Positions 24,552 to 32,661 of a stretch of DNA of 64,000 bases are shown piece by piece (position 1 is the stretch's first letter; every line of letters starts with the position of its first letter). This stretch comes from Trinickia symbiotica. Its GTDB lineage: Bacteria > Pseudomonadota > Gammaproteobacteria > Burkholderiales > Burkholderiaceae. The stretch lies in NCBI RefSeq assembly GCF_002934455.1, contig NZ_PTIR01000017.1:110733-174732 (forward strand), in the 5' to 3' direction. A program made the position numbers and the translations under genes. Below the pieces are notes generated by a model that saw only the letters and a list, made by a program, of their open reading frames with translations, did not search any database and had not been told where the DNA came from.

Positions 24552-24595
24552 CGGCCGTGCTTTGCAATGGCCCCTCATCCATCTTATGGAGCAGT

Positions 24596-25372
24596 GTGTT
24601 GAGCAATCTGGAGAGTCGTCTGCAGGCGGCGACATCGATCGTCGAAGAAGCCGGGGCGAGGGCGCTTGGGTTTTTCATGGAGCGCGCAGCGCTCGCCACC
24701 AGCAGCAAGGGGCCGATGGATTTTGTCAGCGAAGCCGATATGGCCGTCGAGCAGCAGATCAGGGAGCGGATCACCGGTATATGGCCTGCTGAAGCTGTCG
24801 TTGGCGAGGAGTTGGGCGGCGAGATGGCATCGCGGTTCTGGGTCGTCGATCCCATCGATGGGACAGCCAATTTCCTGCGCGGCTCGCCACTGTGGGGGAT
24901 CGCGCTTGCGTTCGTGGCGGACGGCGTGCCCGAAATCGGCGTCATTCATTACCCGGTGCTGCGCATGACCCTTGGGGCAGCGACGGGGCACGGCGTGATT
25001 CTCAACGGTCAGCCCTTTACGCGCGGCGTGCCGTTTCCCGATGTGCGCGTCGCGGCGCTTGGCACCAACCCGCACTGGACCACGGCCGAAACGGCGACGC
25101 TCGAAGCGGAGATGAAGCGTCATCAATGGGCGGTGACGGGCTACCGCTGCGCGACCATCGGCCTGGGTTTCGCGGCGTTAGGATATGTCGACGGCTATTT
25201 CGAGTGCCACACGAGTTTCTGGGATCTGGCTGCCGGCGCGGTACTGTGCCGCGAGGCTGGTCTTCGGGTCGCATTCGACGGCGCTCGCGTACGTCACGGG
25301 ATGCGAATCGCGGTCGGGACGTCAGCGCTGACGGATGTCGTGCTGCCATTCTGGTCGGCACTCGCGGCCTAG
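24596..25372 (+). CDS. Inositol-monophosphatase-family phosphatase
   Basis: About 258 residues. The likely start is GTG at 24596 or TTG at 24599 (GGAG just upstream), since the frame before it overlaps the ATPase end. Lithium-sensitive phosphatase motifs are intact: metal-binding Glu in VVGEELGG, WVVDPIDGTANFLRG (DPIDGT) and the C-terminal SFWDLAAGAVLCREAG (WD). These Mg-dependent enzymes dephosphorylate inositol phosphate, histidinol phosphate, sugar phosphates or PAP. As the last gene of the importer operon it probably removes phosphate from the sugar phosphate freed by the phosphoesterase step; the exact substrate is unknown. Confidence 0.9.
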   Translation: MLSNLESRLQAATSIVEEAGARALGFFMERAALATSSKGPMDFVSEADMAVEQQIRERITGIWPAEAVVGEELGGEMASRFWVVDPIDGTANFLRGSPLWGIALAFVADGVPEIGVIHYPVLRMTLGAATGHGVILNGQPFTRGVPFPDVRVAALGTNPHWTTAETATLEAEMKRHQWAVTGYRCATIGLGFAALGYVDGYFECHTSFWDLAAGAVLCREAGLRVAFDGARVRHGMRIAVGTSALTDVVLPFWSALAA

Positions 25373-25463
25373 CCGATGATCGGCGCGGCCAACTATGACA
25401 GCGGTTCGGTAGCGGACCCGTCTGCTACCATTTTCGATTTCGTGTATAGGCGGAGCGTGACCC

Positions 25464-26633
25464 ATGTCCCTGGTTTCGCGAGAGTTCGTGTCACCACATT
25501 CTGAGACAGGCGCGACGCGGCAACGCGGTCGGATCGGCCCGCTAATTGCGAGCGAGCGGCTTGTTCTCGACCTCGTTCGACGCTCCAGTGTGATCACGCG
25601 TGCAGCGATCTCGGCCCAGAGTGAACTCGCACAACAGTCGGTGCACCGGCTCATCGAGCAACTGATTGAACGCGGTCTGCTGAGGACCGGCGAAATGATC
25701 AGGAACGGGCGCGGCCAGCCGAGTCCGCGCATCGAACTGGTTCGTGAGGCAGCGTACTCGCTCGGCGTGTCGATCAACACGGATTCCATGTCGGTGTGTC
25801 TCGCTGACCTTGGATGCCATATCCTCGAAGAGGTGCAGCTCCGCACGACGCCAACGAGCCGCAATGCCTCACTTGCGGCGATCAATGATGCCATCGACCG
25901 GATTCTCACGCGCAACCACGTGTCGCGCGACCGTCTGATCGGCGTCGGATTCGCCATGACCGGTTATTTCGTCGCCGACGACCGGCAGATGAATGCGCCC
26001 GAACCGCTTCAGGACTGGTCGCTTGTCGACCTTGCACCGATCCTTGAGCGCTCGTTCGGACTGCCTGTGTGGATCGATAATAACGCGACAACAGCTGCGA
26101 TTGGCGAAAGCCTGCTCGGGGCGGGGCGCTGGGCGAAGAGCTTTTTTTATCTATCGTTCAATTACGGCTTTGGAGGTGGCGTCATCATTAACGGAAAGCC
26201 CTATTTCGGTGCGCATGGCAATGCGGGTGAAATGACGCTTTGCACACCCGCGGAAGCAGAAAACCGTCCGGCCTTGCGCTATCTGATCGGCGAGTTGCGC
26301 GCCAACGGTATAGATATCGATTCTGTCGAAGACCTAAGGATGCGCTTCGATCCGGCCTGGCCCGGCGTCGAGACGTGGGTTGCGCGCACGTTACCCGTGC
26401 TTGACAGAACGATAAACGCCATCGCTGGCCTGTTCGACCCGGAGGCCATCGTATTCGGTGGGCAGTTGCCCGCAGCGCTCGGCCGCATGTTGATCGAGCG
26501 CGCCCGCTTCTGGGATGTGCATCGATACGGCGTTGGACCGCCGCGGCCAAAGTTGGTTCTGTCAGAGGCGAATGGTGATGCTGCGGCAAATGGCGCGGCG
26601 CTCGTGTTGCTAAAAAACAGCTTCTTTGAATAG
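25464..26633 (+). CDS. ROK-family transcriptional regulator (NagC/XylR type)
   Basis: A 389-residue protein with an N-terminal winged helix (VITRAAISAQSELAQQSVHR, then LIEQLIERGLLR) and a ROK sugar-kinase fold: VWIDNNATTAAIGES (the DN(D/N)A catalytic block) and FGGGVIINGKPYFGAHGNAG. The Cys-rich zinc motif usual in ROK repressors (CxCGxxGC) is reduced to a single Cys (TLCTPAE), so ligand sensing may differ. Its frame starts about 90 bp after the phosphatase gene and it probably controls the locus in response to a sugar or sugar phosphate, perhaps replacing the dead lacI. Confidence 0.9.
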   Translation: MSLVSREFVSPHSETGATRQRGRIGPLIASERLVLDLVRRSSVITRAAISAQSELAQQSVHRLIEQLIERGLLRTGEMIRNGRGQPSPRIELVREAAYSLGVSINTDSMSVCLADLGCHILEEVQLRTTPTSRNASLAAINDAIDRILTRNHVSRDRLIGVGFAMTGYFVADDRQMNAPEPLQDWSLVDLAPILERSFGLPVWIDNNATTAAIGESLLGAGRWAKSFFYLSFNYGFGGGVIINGKPYFGAHGNAGEMTLCTPAEAENRPALRYLIGELRANGIDIDSVEDLRMRFDPAWPGVETWVARTLPVLDRTINAIAGLFDPEAIVFGGQLPAALGRMLIERARFWDVHRYGVGPPRPKLVLSEANGDAAANGAALVLLKNSFFE

Positions 26634-26759
26634 CCATGGCCGATCGCGGGGTGTGTGACTCAGCATTTAACTTACAGCGTCGTCAACCCTCGGACTTCTC
26701 CAGACTTTACTTGGTTCAGCTGCCCGAAAGTCATTTTTTTCGACTGCTGTTCCGGCTAG

Positions 26760-27947
26760 CTAATAATACCGGCTGGTGTCACGCATTCCAGAGCGGCTTG
26801 CGGCAGCTGCGGCCCCCACTGGATCGTCTGTAGTGATCGACGTGAAACCGTTCTCAAGTTGCAGGTCAACGTTCGGGCGCCTATCCGCTGTTTCATTACC
26901 GAAATGCATAGTATCTGTTAGGTAGTCGTCGAGGCTAGCGCAACAAGTACCATTGCTGCGGATGTACCATCTGCCGTCGTTCGCGTTTTGGCGGTACTCC
27001 TTCACCGGATTGAAGGCTCCCATGGCTTTGCGCCCGTCGCGGAGATCCTTCACTAGGTCGTATGTGGGATCGCCGTCTACGGGGTTCTTGTTGCCGACTT
27101 CAATCCAAGCAAAGTTACTCTGCTCGCTGGCCTTATCCAACCAGGAATTTACCAAGCATTGGTGATAGTGGACTACGGTTATGACTGGAAAGTGGGCCAT
27201 GGCTTGTTCACAGCCCAAGTCCGTGTACCGGTTGGCAATCTCATCTTCGTCTCTGGCGTAAATCATTGGCGCAAATGCAACGCCTTTCGTGTATTTCACG
27301 ATATTCTCCGGCTCGGCTGCCGCTAATGTGGCGAAGAACTTGAGAACCACCATATTTTGCATACCTCGATGGAGGGCGATATCTGCCGCGCGGGAAATCG
27401 CATCGAGAGTCTTGATGTCGAGTATCACTAACATGTTGGGGTAGTCGGACTTCACCCTATCCAAAGCTTCCTCAAGCGAGAGCGCATTGTATCCCGTGAT
27501 TCTGAATTGCTTATCGCGCAACATAATTTTGTCGAGCGTTGCATCGGGAAGCGAACGGACATCGGCATTCCATCCTTTGCCTGTATAGATATCAAATCCG
27601 GAGGTGGCATCAACGCGCCCGACGTTGTTATCATGGAAGAGATACGGAGTTCCCTCGCTGCTTTGCTTCACATCCAGTTCGATGGCCTCGATACCGTTGT
27701 TATAGGTATTTTGAATCGAACAAAGCGAATTCTCGGGACAACCACTGCTAACGACGCCACGGTGAGCAACGATGCCTATGGTTCTGTCGATTTCGTCAGG
27801 ACCAGTATAGGGGTTCCTGAACGCTTCGAGAATGCGCTCTGGGTCATAGTGCTGTGGGCCGTCTGCGAGGGCAGTATCAGAAAGCGCTGCAATTGTACAA
27901 AAAACAGCGCCAAGCAGCCGGCGCAACTGGATTGAAAAGAAATTCAT
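26760..27947 (-). CDS. Secreted glycerophosphodiester phosphodiesterase (GDPD family)
   Basis: A 395-residue exported protein: signal peptide MNFFSIQLRRLLGAVFCT to LADG, then IGIVAHRGVVSSGCPENSL (the HRG...PEN motif), IEAIELDVKQSSEG (metal-binding ExD) and YLFHDNNVGRVD (the catalytic HD). These are the GDPD TIM-barrel signatures; the enzyme cleaves glycerophospho- or sugar-phosphodiesters in the periplasm or outside. AAGGAAGG lies just upstream of the ATG. It faces the ROK gene and is more AT rich than its neighbours, suggesting separate acquisition. It may act on the same substrate class as the adjacent importer locus. Confidence 0.92.
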   Translation of the reverse strand: MNFFSIQLRRLLGAVFCTIAALSDTALADGPQHYDPERILEAFRNPYTGPDEIDRTIGIVAHRGVVSSGCPENSLCSIQNTYNNGIEAIELDVKQSSEGTPYLFHDNNVGRVDATSGFDIYTGKGWNADVRSLPDATLDKIMLRDKQFRITGYNALSLEEALDRVKSDYPNMLVILDIKTLDAISRAADIALHRGMQNMVVLKFFATLAAAEPENIVKYTKGVAFAPMIYARDEDEIANRYTDLGCEQAMAHFPVITVVHYHQCLVNSWLDKASEQSNFAWIEVGNKNPVDGDPTYDLVKDLRDGRKAMGAFNPVKEYRQNANDGRWYIRSNGTCCASLDDYLTDTMHFGNETADRRPNVDLQLENGFTSITTDDPVGAAAAASRSGMRDTSRYY

Positions 27948-29180
27948 CGCAATACCTTCCTTGGCTGTCGAGAATTGATTGAACTAAATTTTTTCTTTAC
28001 TAGTGTTTAGTGCAATAACTGTACCAGTGATGAAGTGGCCAAACGTTTTGCTAATGAGAACGGAAGGGTGCGGGCGGACCGGCGCCGCTCCGGTGTTGGC
28101 GCCGCAGAATGCGTTCGGTTTGTCGGGAAGCTGACGTCGCATAGTGTTCAAATCGGACACGCTTTTACTGTTCGACGTAGAAGGCAAGACCGATCTTCGC
28201 CGAGGCTGCGCTCAATCCCCAGGTGTACGCACATGCCCGCCGCTACTTCGGTATTCTGACGAGCCCCGAACGCGCGATCGGCGCAGCGGCTGTGCGAAGG
28301 CGACATTGCGCTCAGACGCTTCACCGAGCTCCCGCGCGGCTTTTGGGCATTCATCGAGCGATCGAGGACATATGGCTGTCCGAGGCCTCGTTGACCGCAG
28401 CGGGTTTAATGGAATGGTCAGCCTGACCGGAACAGCCCCATCGGCTTACGCTGATCGGGCTGTTTAGTTATGGAGATCGTCACGGACACCATCTCGTTGA
28501 TCGTAGCGCCGAGGTTGGACGGTCAATCGCCCAGAGCGCGCCGACGCCGAAAATCTTGAGCCGCGCCGCCCGTTGCAGTCTCGATGCCGGCGCCGAGCTG
28601 CGCAGTTCGCGATATATCGTTTTGCCGCGCTTCAACTGCGTGAGCTGAGGCGCTCGCAGCAGATGGCGCCACCATTCAGCTCTCGCCAAACAATGGGTCG
28701 TTTGCGGCAAACGGAAATACGCTTTCCACAGGTGGCTGAGCGGTTGCGGATCGAGGAGCAGCGCATCACGTCCGTCACGAACGGTTTAAGCATCGCCAGT
28801 TCATTGTGCGCGGCTTTTCGATTGATCGCGCCTCCGGCGGCTACCGGGAATCTGTGGTGAGCAATTTGCGGCCTTACGTTTGATACAAAACGTACGCGGT
28901 TTGTCGGGAAGCCGACCTCATTCAGCCAGCGCGATTTCCGCAAGTGCCCCAGAAGCCCGTCTATCGGATTTTCATGGGCGGGGGCGACATGGCGCGGAAT
29001 CTGCATGAGAGCGGTCCGCGGTGACGTCTGGCCGATCCTGGAATCGACAGAGACCATATGCCTGCGGTAGACGGAGGATATGGAGCGGACTTGCAGCCGC
29101 GATTCGCAACCCCGATTTCTGATTTTTTCTGAACTGGAGGGCACAAATGTTTACGGTTTATAGCCCAACGAGAATTCAAT
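27948..29180. other. 1.2-kb gap without a recognisable gene
   Basis: Several ORFs under 170 codons occur on both strands but none resembles a known protein or has a good start. The gap contains two copies of CGGTTTGTCGGGAAGC (28116-28131 and 28897-28912), each followed by a similar GAC.TC. It is probably a graveyard of mobile-element or deletion debris; nothing more can be supported. Confidence 0.5.
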
Positions 29181-30065
29181 ATGAATGATCAACGCACGAA
29201 CGTAGCCATCATTGGATCTGGAAAGATCGCCACGGATCTGATGTGCAAGGTTCTTGAGGCGGAAGGCCTGAGCCTTGCATTCGTGGCCGGCCGCGATCCG
29301 AAGAGCCGCGGGCTCGCCATTGCAAAAGAGCGTGGCATCGAGACGTCGGCGGATGGATTTAAATTCCTTAAGGCGCACAGCGATGCGTACGACATCGTCT
29401 TCGACGCGACCTCCGCCAATGCGCATGTCGAGCACAATGCATTCTTTTCCGCTTCGGGGAAATTTGCCGTCGATCTGACGCCTGCCGGCATCGGTATGGC
29501 GTGTGTGCCGTCAGTCAACTTGGTCGACGTCGCCGGGCAGCAAAACGTTAGCCTAATTACCTGCGGCGGACAGGCGAGTGTGCCACTCGTGCATGCACTC
29601 AGGCAGGCGACGCAGCAGATCGCCTACCTCGAGGTCGTTTCGACGATTGCGGCCGCGAGCGCCGGCGTGGCGACACGAGAGAACATCAACAATTACCTCA
29701 CGACGACGGAGCGGGCCTTGTCCCAGTTTTCGGGGGCGAACGCGGTCAAGGCGATTCTGAACATCAACCCCGCCGAACCGGGCGTCTCGATGCAAACGAC
29801 GATCTTTGCGTACGCGAAGTTCGACGATTTTTCGAAGATCGAGGATGCGATCGGGAAGGCCGTCGCTTCCGTACAGGAATACGTCCCGGGATTTCAGATC
29901 ATTCTCGCGCCGGTTCTCGATGGAGGACTAATCACTCTCAGCGTGAAGGTGCACGGCAGCGGACATCATCTGCCGAGCTATGCGGGCAATCTCGACATCA
30001 TCAACTGCGCGGCTGTCGCGGTGGCGGCGTACAAGGGCCGTCCGACGAGGAGCATGCAATTGTGA
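29181..30065 (+). CDS. Acylating acetaldehyde dehydrogenase (MhpF/DmpF family)
   Basis: A 294-residue enzyme that converts an aldehyde, CoA and NAD+ to acyl-CoA. The Rossmann start VAIIGSGKIATDLMCKVL, the nucleophile Cys in LITCGGQASVPLVHA and the family block VDLTPAGIGMACVPSVN are all present. Its last codons overlap the GTG of the aldolase gene (GTGA), as in aromatic meta-cleavage operons where the two form a tunnel complex. None of the usual upstream enzymes (ring dioxygenase, hydrolase, hydratase) is nearby, so the physiological substrate may differ from acetaldehyde. Confidence 0.9.
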   Translation: MNDQRTNVAIIGSGKIATDLMCKVLEAEGLSLAFVAGRDPKSRGLAIAKERGIETSADGFKFLKAHSDAYDIVFDATSANAHVEHNAFFSASGKFAVDLTPAGIGMACVPSVNLVDVAGQQNVSLITCGGQASVPLVHALRQATQQIAYLEVVSTIAAASAGVATRENINNYLTTTERALSQFSGANAVKAILNINPAEPGVSMQTTIFAYAKFDDFSKIEDAIGKAVASVQEYVPGFQIILAPVLDGGLITLSVKVHGSGHHLPSYAGNLDIINCAAVAVAAYKGRPTRSMQL

Positions 30066-31069
30066 AAGGCTACATCACTCTGACCGACGCATCCCTGCGC
30101 GACGGCAATCACGCGGTGCGGCACCAGTTGACGATTGGGCAGATCGCCCGCTATGCGCAGGCCGCCGACGAGGCTGGCATCGATATCGTAGAGGTGGGCC
30201 ACGGTAACGGACTGGGTGCCTCATCGGCCCTGCTGGGTAAAGCGGCGAGCAACGATGCGGAGATGCTGGTGTCTGTGCGCGCAAAGCTCAGGCGCTCGAA
30301 GCTCGGCATTCATTTTATCCCCGGGACCGGTAAGCTATCCGATATCGAAGTTGCGCTCGAAGCGGGCGTCGACGTGTTTCGGCTGGCATCGCATTGCACC
30401 GAGGCCAACATCACGCGGCAATTCATCGAGTATGTGAGGCATGCTGGGAAAACCGCCTATGGCGTGCTGATGATGTCGCATATGGCCGATGCCGGCGAGA
30501 TTTTGAATCAGTCCCGCCTCATGCAATCGTACGGCGCGCACGCGATCGTCCTGATGGACAGCGCGGGCTTTTCGACCCCGGATCTCGTTAAGGAAAAGGT
30601 CGAGCGCCTGATTGGCGGTCTGTCGATACCGGTCGGGTATCACGCTCACAACAACCTGGGGCTCGCGATAGCCAACTCGATTGCCGCGGCGGAGAGCGGC
30701 GCGACGCTACTGGACGCCTGCGTGCGCGGCATCGGCGCCGGCGCTGGCAACACGCAGCTGGAAACGCTGGTTCCGGTTCTCGAGCGCTATGGATACCGGA
30801 CAGGTACGGACTTCGAGCGCATCGTCAGCCTCGCGACGCGCACGGACGAAGTCCTGCCGATCTGCACCCCTCACATCGCCATCGCCAACATCATCACAGG
30901 CGTCTTCGGCCTCTTTTCGGGCTTCGCTCCGCACATCGAGCGCCTTGCGTCCGAGCTCAAGATCGATTCGTTCGAGTTGTGCCAGGCGCTTGCGCATCGA
31001 AAGCTGGTGGCGGGGCAAGAGGACGTGATTGTGGAAGAAGCGCACCGCCTTTCGGCAATGAACGCGTAA
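30062..31069 (+). CDS. 4-hydroxy-2-oxovalerate aldolase family enzyme (MhpE/DmpG)
   Basis: A 335-residue metal-dependent aldolase starting with GTG inside the end of the dehydrogenase gene. The metal site is seen as TDASLRDGNHAVRHQ (Asp) and GYHAHNNLGLAIANS (HxH); VEVGHGNGLGASS is a family signature and the C-terminal block contacts the partner dehydrogenase. It splits 4-hydroxy-2-oxoacids into pyruvate and an aldehyde that is passed to the dehydrogenase. Confidence 0.92.
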   Translation: MKGYITLTDASLRDGNHAVRHQLTIGQIARYAQAADEAGIDIVEVGHGNGLGASSALLGKAASNDAEMLVSVRAKLRRSKLGIHFIPGTGKLSDIEVALEAGVDVFRLASHCTEANITRQFIEYVRHAGKTAYGVLMMSHMADAGEILNQSRLMQSYGAHAIVLMDSAGFSTPDLVKEKVERLIGGLSIPVGYHAHNNLGLAIANSIAAAESGATLLDACVRGIGAGAGNTQLETLVPVLERYGYRTGTDFERIVSLATRTDEVLPICTPHIAIANIITGVFGLFSGFAPHIERLASELKIDSFELCQALAHRKLVAGQEDVIVEEAHRLSAMNA

Positions 31070-31238
31070 AGCGTCGCGGTCAGGTAGTTGCGTTCGCGGG
31101 GACGGCAAGCTCAGACATTTGCCGTCCGTGCCGGGAGGGAAGTTTGAAGAACATGGATCTGGTTGCGTTACATGCGCAGCGCCGGTGCAGCGTCTGCCAG
31201 GGCGTATCGCGTCATGAATTCTTACAGGGAAGAGAGCA

Positions 31239-31985
31239 ATGAGCAAGCTTGCAAATAAAGTAGCAGTCGTTACGGGCGCATCGAAGGGCATTGGCGCTGC
31301 CGTTGCGAAGGCGCTTGCGGCTGAGGGTGCCGCCGTCGTCGTCAATTATTCAAACAGCAAGACGGGAGCGGATGCGGTTGTCGATGCAATTACAGATGCT
31401 GGAGGAAAAGCCGTCGCCGTCCGAGGCGATGTATCGAAACTGGCGGACGCGCAAGCTATCGTCGACAGAGCGATCGAGCATTTCGGTCGTCTTGACATCG
31501 TCGTCAACAACGCGGGCGTCTACGAACTAGCTTCGATAGAGGACGTGACGGAAGAGGGTTTTCATCAGCAGTTCAATGTCAATGTGCTAGGAACGCTCCT
31601 CGTCACGCAAGCTGCGATCGAGCATTTGGTCGGCGGCGGTAGCATCATCAACGTTAGCTCCGCCGCAAGTCGCGCGGCACTAGCACGAACGGCCGTGTAC
31701 GCGGGCACGAAGGGCGCGATCGACTCCATTACGGGGGTGCTTTCTCGCGAACTCGGATCACGCCACATTCGCGTCAATTCGATCAACCCTAGCATAGTCC
31801 TAACAGAAGGTACGCATACTGCTGGCATCGTCGGATCGGATCTCGATGCACTGGTGCTCAGCCAGACGCCGCTAGGTCATCTTGGGCAGCCCGATGATAT
31901 TGCTGCTGTGGCGGTTTTTCTTGCGTCCGATGACGCGCGGTGGATTACGGGCGACAACGTGCGCGTTGGAGGTGGATTTCGCTAG
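31239..31985 (+). CDS. Short-chain dehydrogenase/reductase
   Basis: A 248-residue SDR with cofactor motif TGASKGIGAAVA, NNAG in IVVNNAGVYE, catalytic Ser in INVSSAASR and YAGTKGA (Y-x-x-x-K). The residue pattern VVVNYSNSKTGAD after strand 2 suggests NADP preference. Substrate is unknown. It follows the aldolase pair after a 170-bp gap with GGGAAGAGAG as its ribosome-binding site. Confidence 0.9.
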   Translation: MSKLANKVAVVTGASKGIGAAVAKALAAEGAAVVVNYSNSKTGADAVVDAITDAGGKAVAVRGDVSKLADAQAIVDRAIEHFGRLDIVVNNAGVYELASIEDVTEEGFHQQFNVNVLGTLLVTQAAIEHLVGGGSIINVSSAASRAALARTAVYAGTKGAIDSITGVLSRELGSRHIRVNSINPSIVLTEGTHTAGIVGSDLDALVLSQTPLGHLGQPDDIAAVAVFLASDDARWITGDNVRVGGGFR

Positions 31986-32277
31986 TTGAATTCGCGAGAG
32001 TTGCGATACGGGGACGTTGAATTAAGGGATGCGCGGCGCGCTGGCATTCCGTATGCCCAAGCACTGGAGCGAGATTTAACGGCGAGCGCTGGGAGATGGT
32101 GAGTCTTCGCGCGACGTCCCACATAGCGTATGGACCCGGAAGACAGGCACGAGGCGGCAATTGCTCGCCGCAACCAACCGACTAAACGAAGTGGTGACGA
32201 CTATTTTCGAAACCATTGACCGCAGTGCCGCGGGAATCGTCAAAAGCGGTACTTTCACGTGATAGAGGAAATGATTT

Positions 32278-32661
32278 ATGGAACAGGGAAAGGAAAGCGG
32301 TCTGAGTGCTGGTCAGCGGGAACTGAACGAAATCTATCATCCGGCGCACGCCGCGTGGCTGATGGAGTTGAAGGAATTTTGCCCGAGCTATTTTTCGATT
32401 ATCGAGGAGTTCGGGCTCGGCGACCTGTGGCAACGGCCGGGCTTGACGGCGCGCGACAAAGAACTCGTGGTTTTTTCGACGTTGATTACGCAGGGCGATA
32501 CGGAGATCCAGTTGCGTCAGCACGTGCACACCGCGCTGAAACGGGGCATGACGTTGGAAGAGATTCTCGAGTGCATCGTCCTGCTCGCGGTCTATGTCGG
32601 AGTCCCTCGCACGTTGAGTGCGATCCAGACCGTTCGATCAGAACTGGCGGAGGTCGCGTGA
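32278..32661 (+). CDS. Carboxymuconolactone-decarboxylase-family protein
   Basis: A 127-residue protein with the PcaC-like core: LTARDKELVVFSTLITQGDT, LRQHVHTALKRGMTLEEILE and CIVLLAVYVGVPRTLSAI. The AhpD-type CxxC is absent, so a peroxidase-linked role is unlikely. AGAGGAA precedes the ATG. Its stop overlaps the GTG of the ThDP enzyme (GTGA), so the two are coupled. The actual reaction is unknown. Confidence 0.88.
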   Translation: MEQGKESGLSAGQRELNEIYHPAHAAWLMELKEFCPSYFSIIEEFGLGDLWQRPGLTARDKELVVFSTLITQGDTEIQLRQHVHTALKRGMTLEEILECIVLLAVYVGVPRTLSAIQTVRSELAEVA

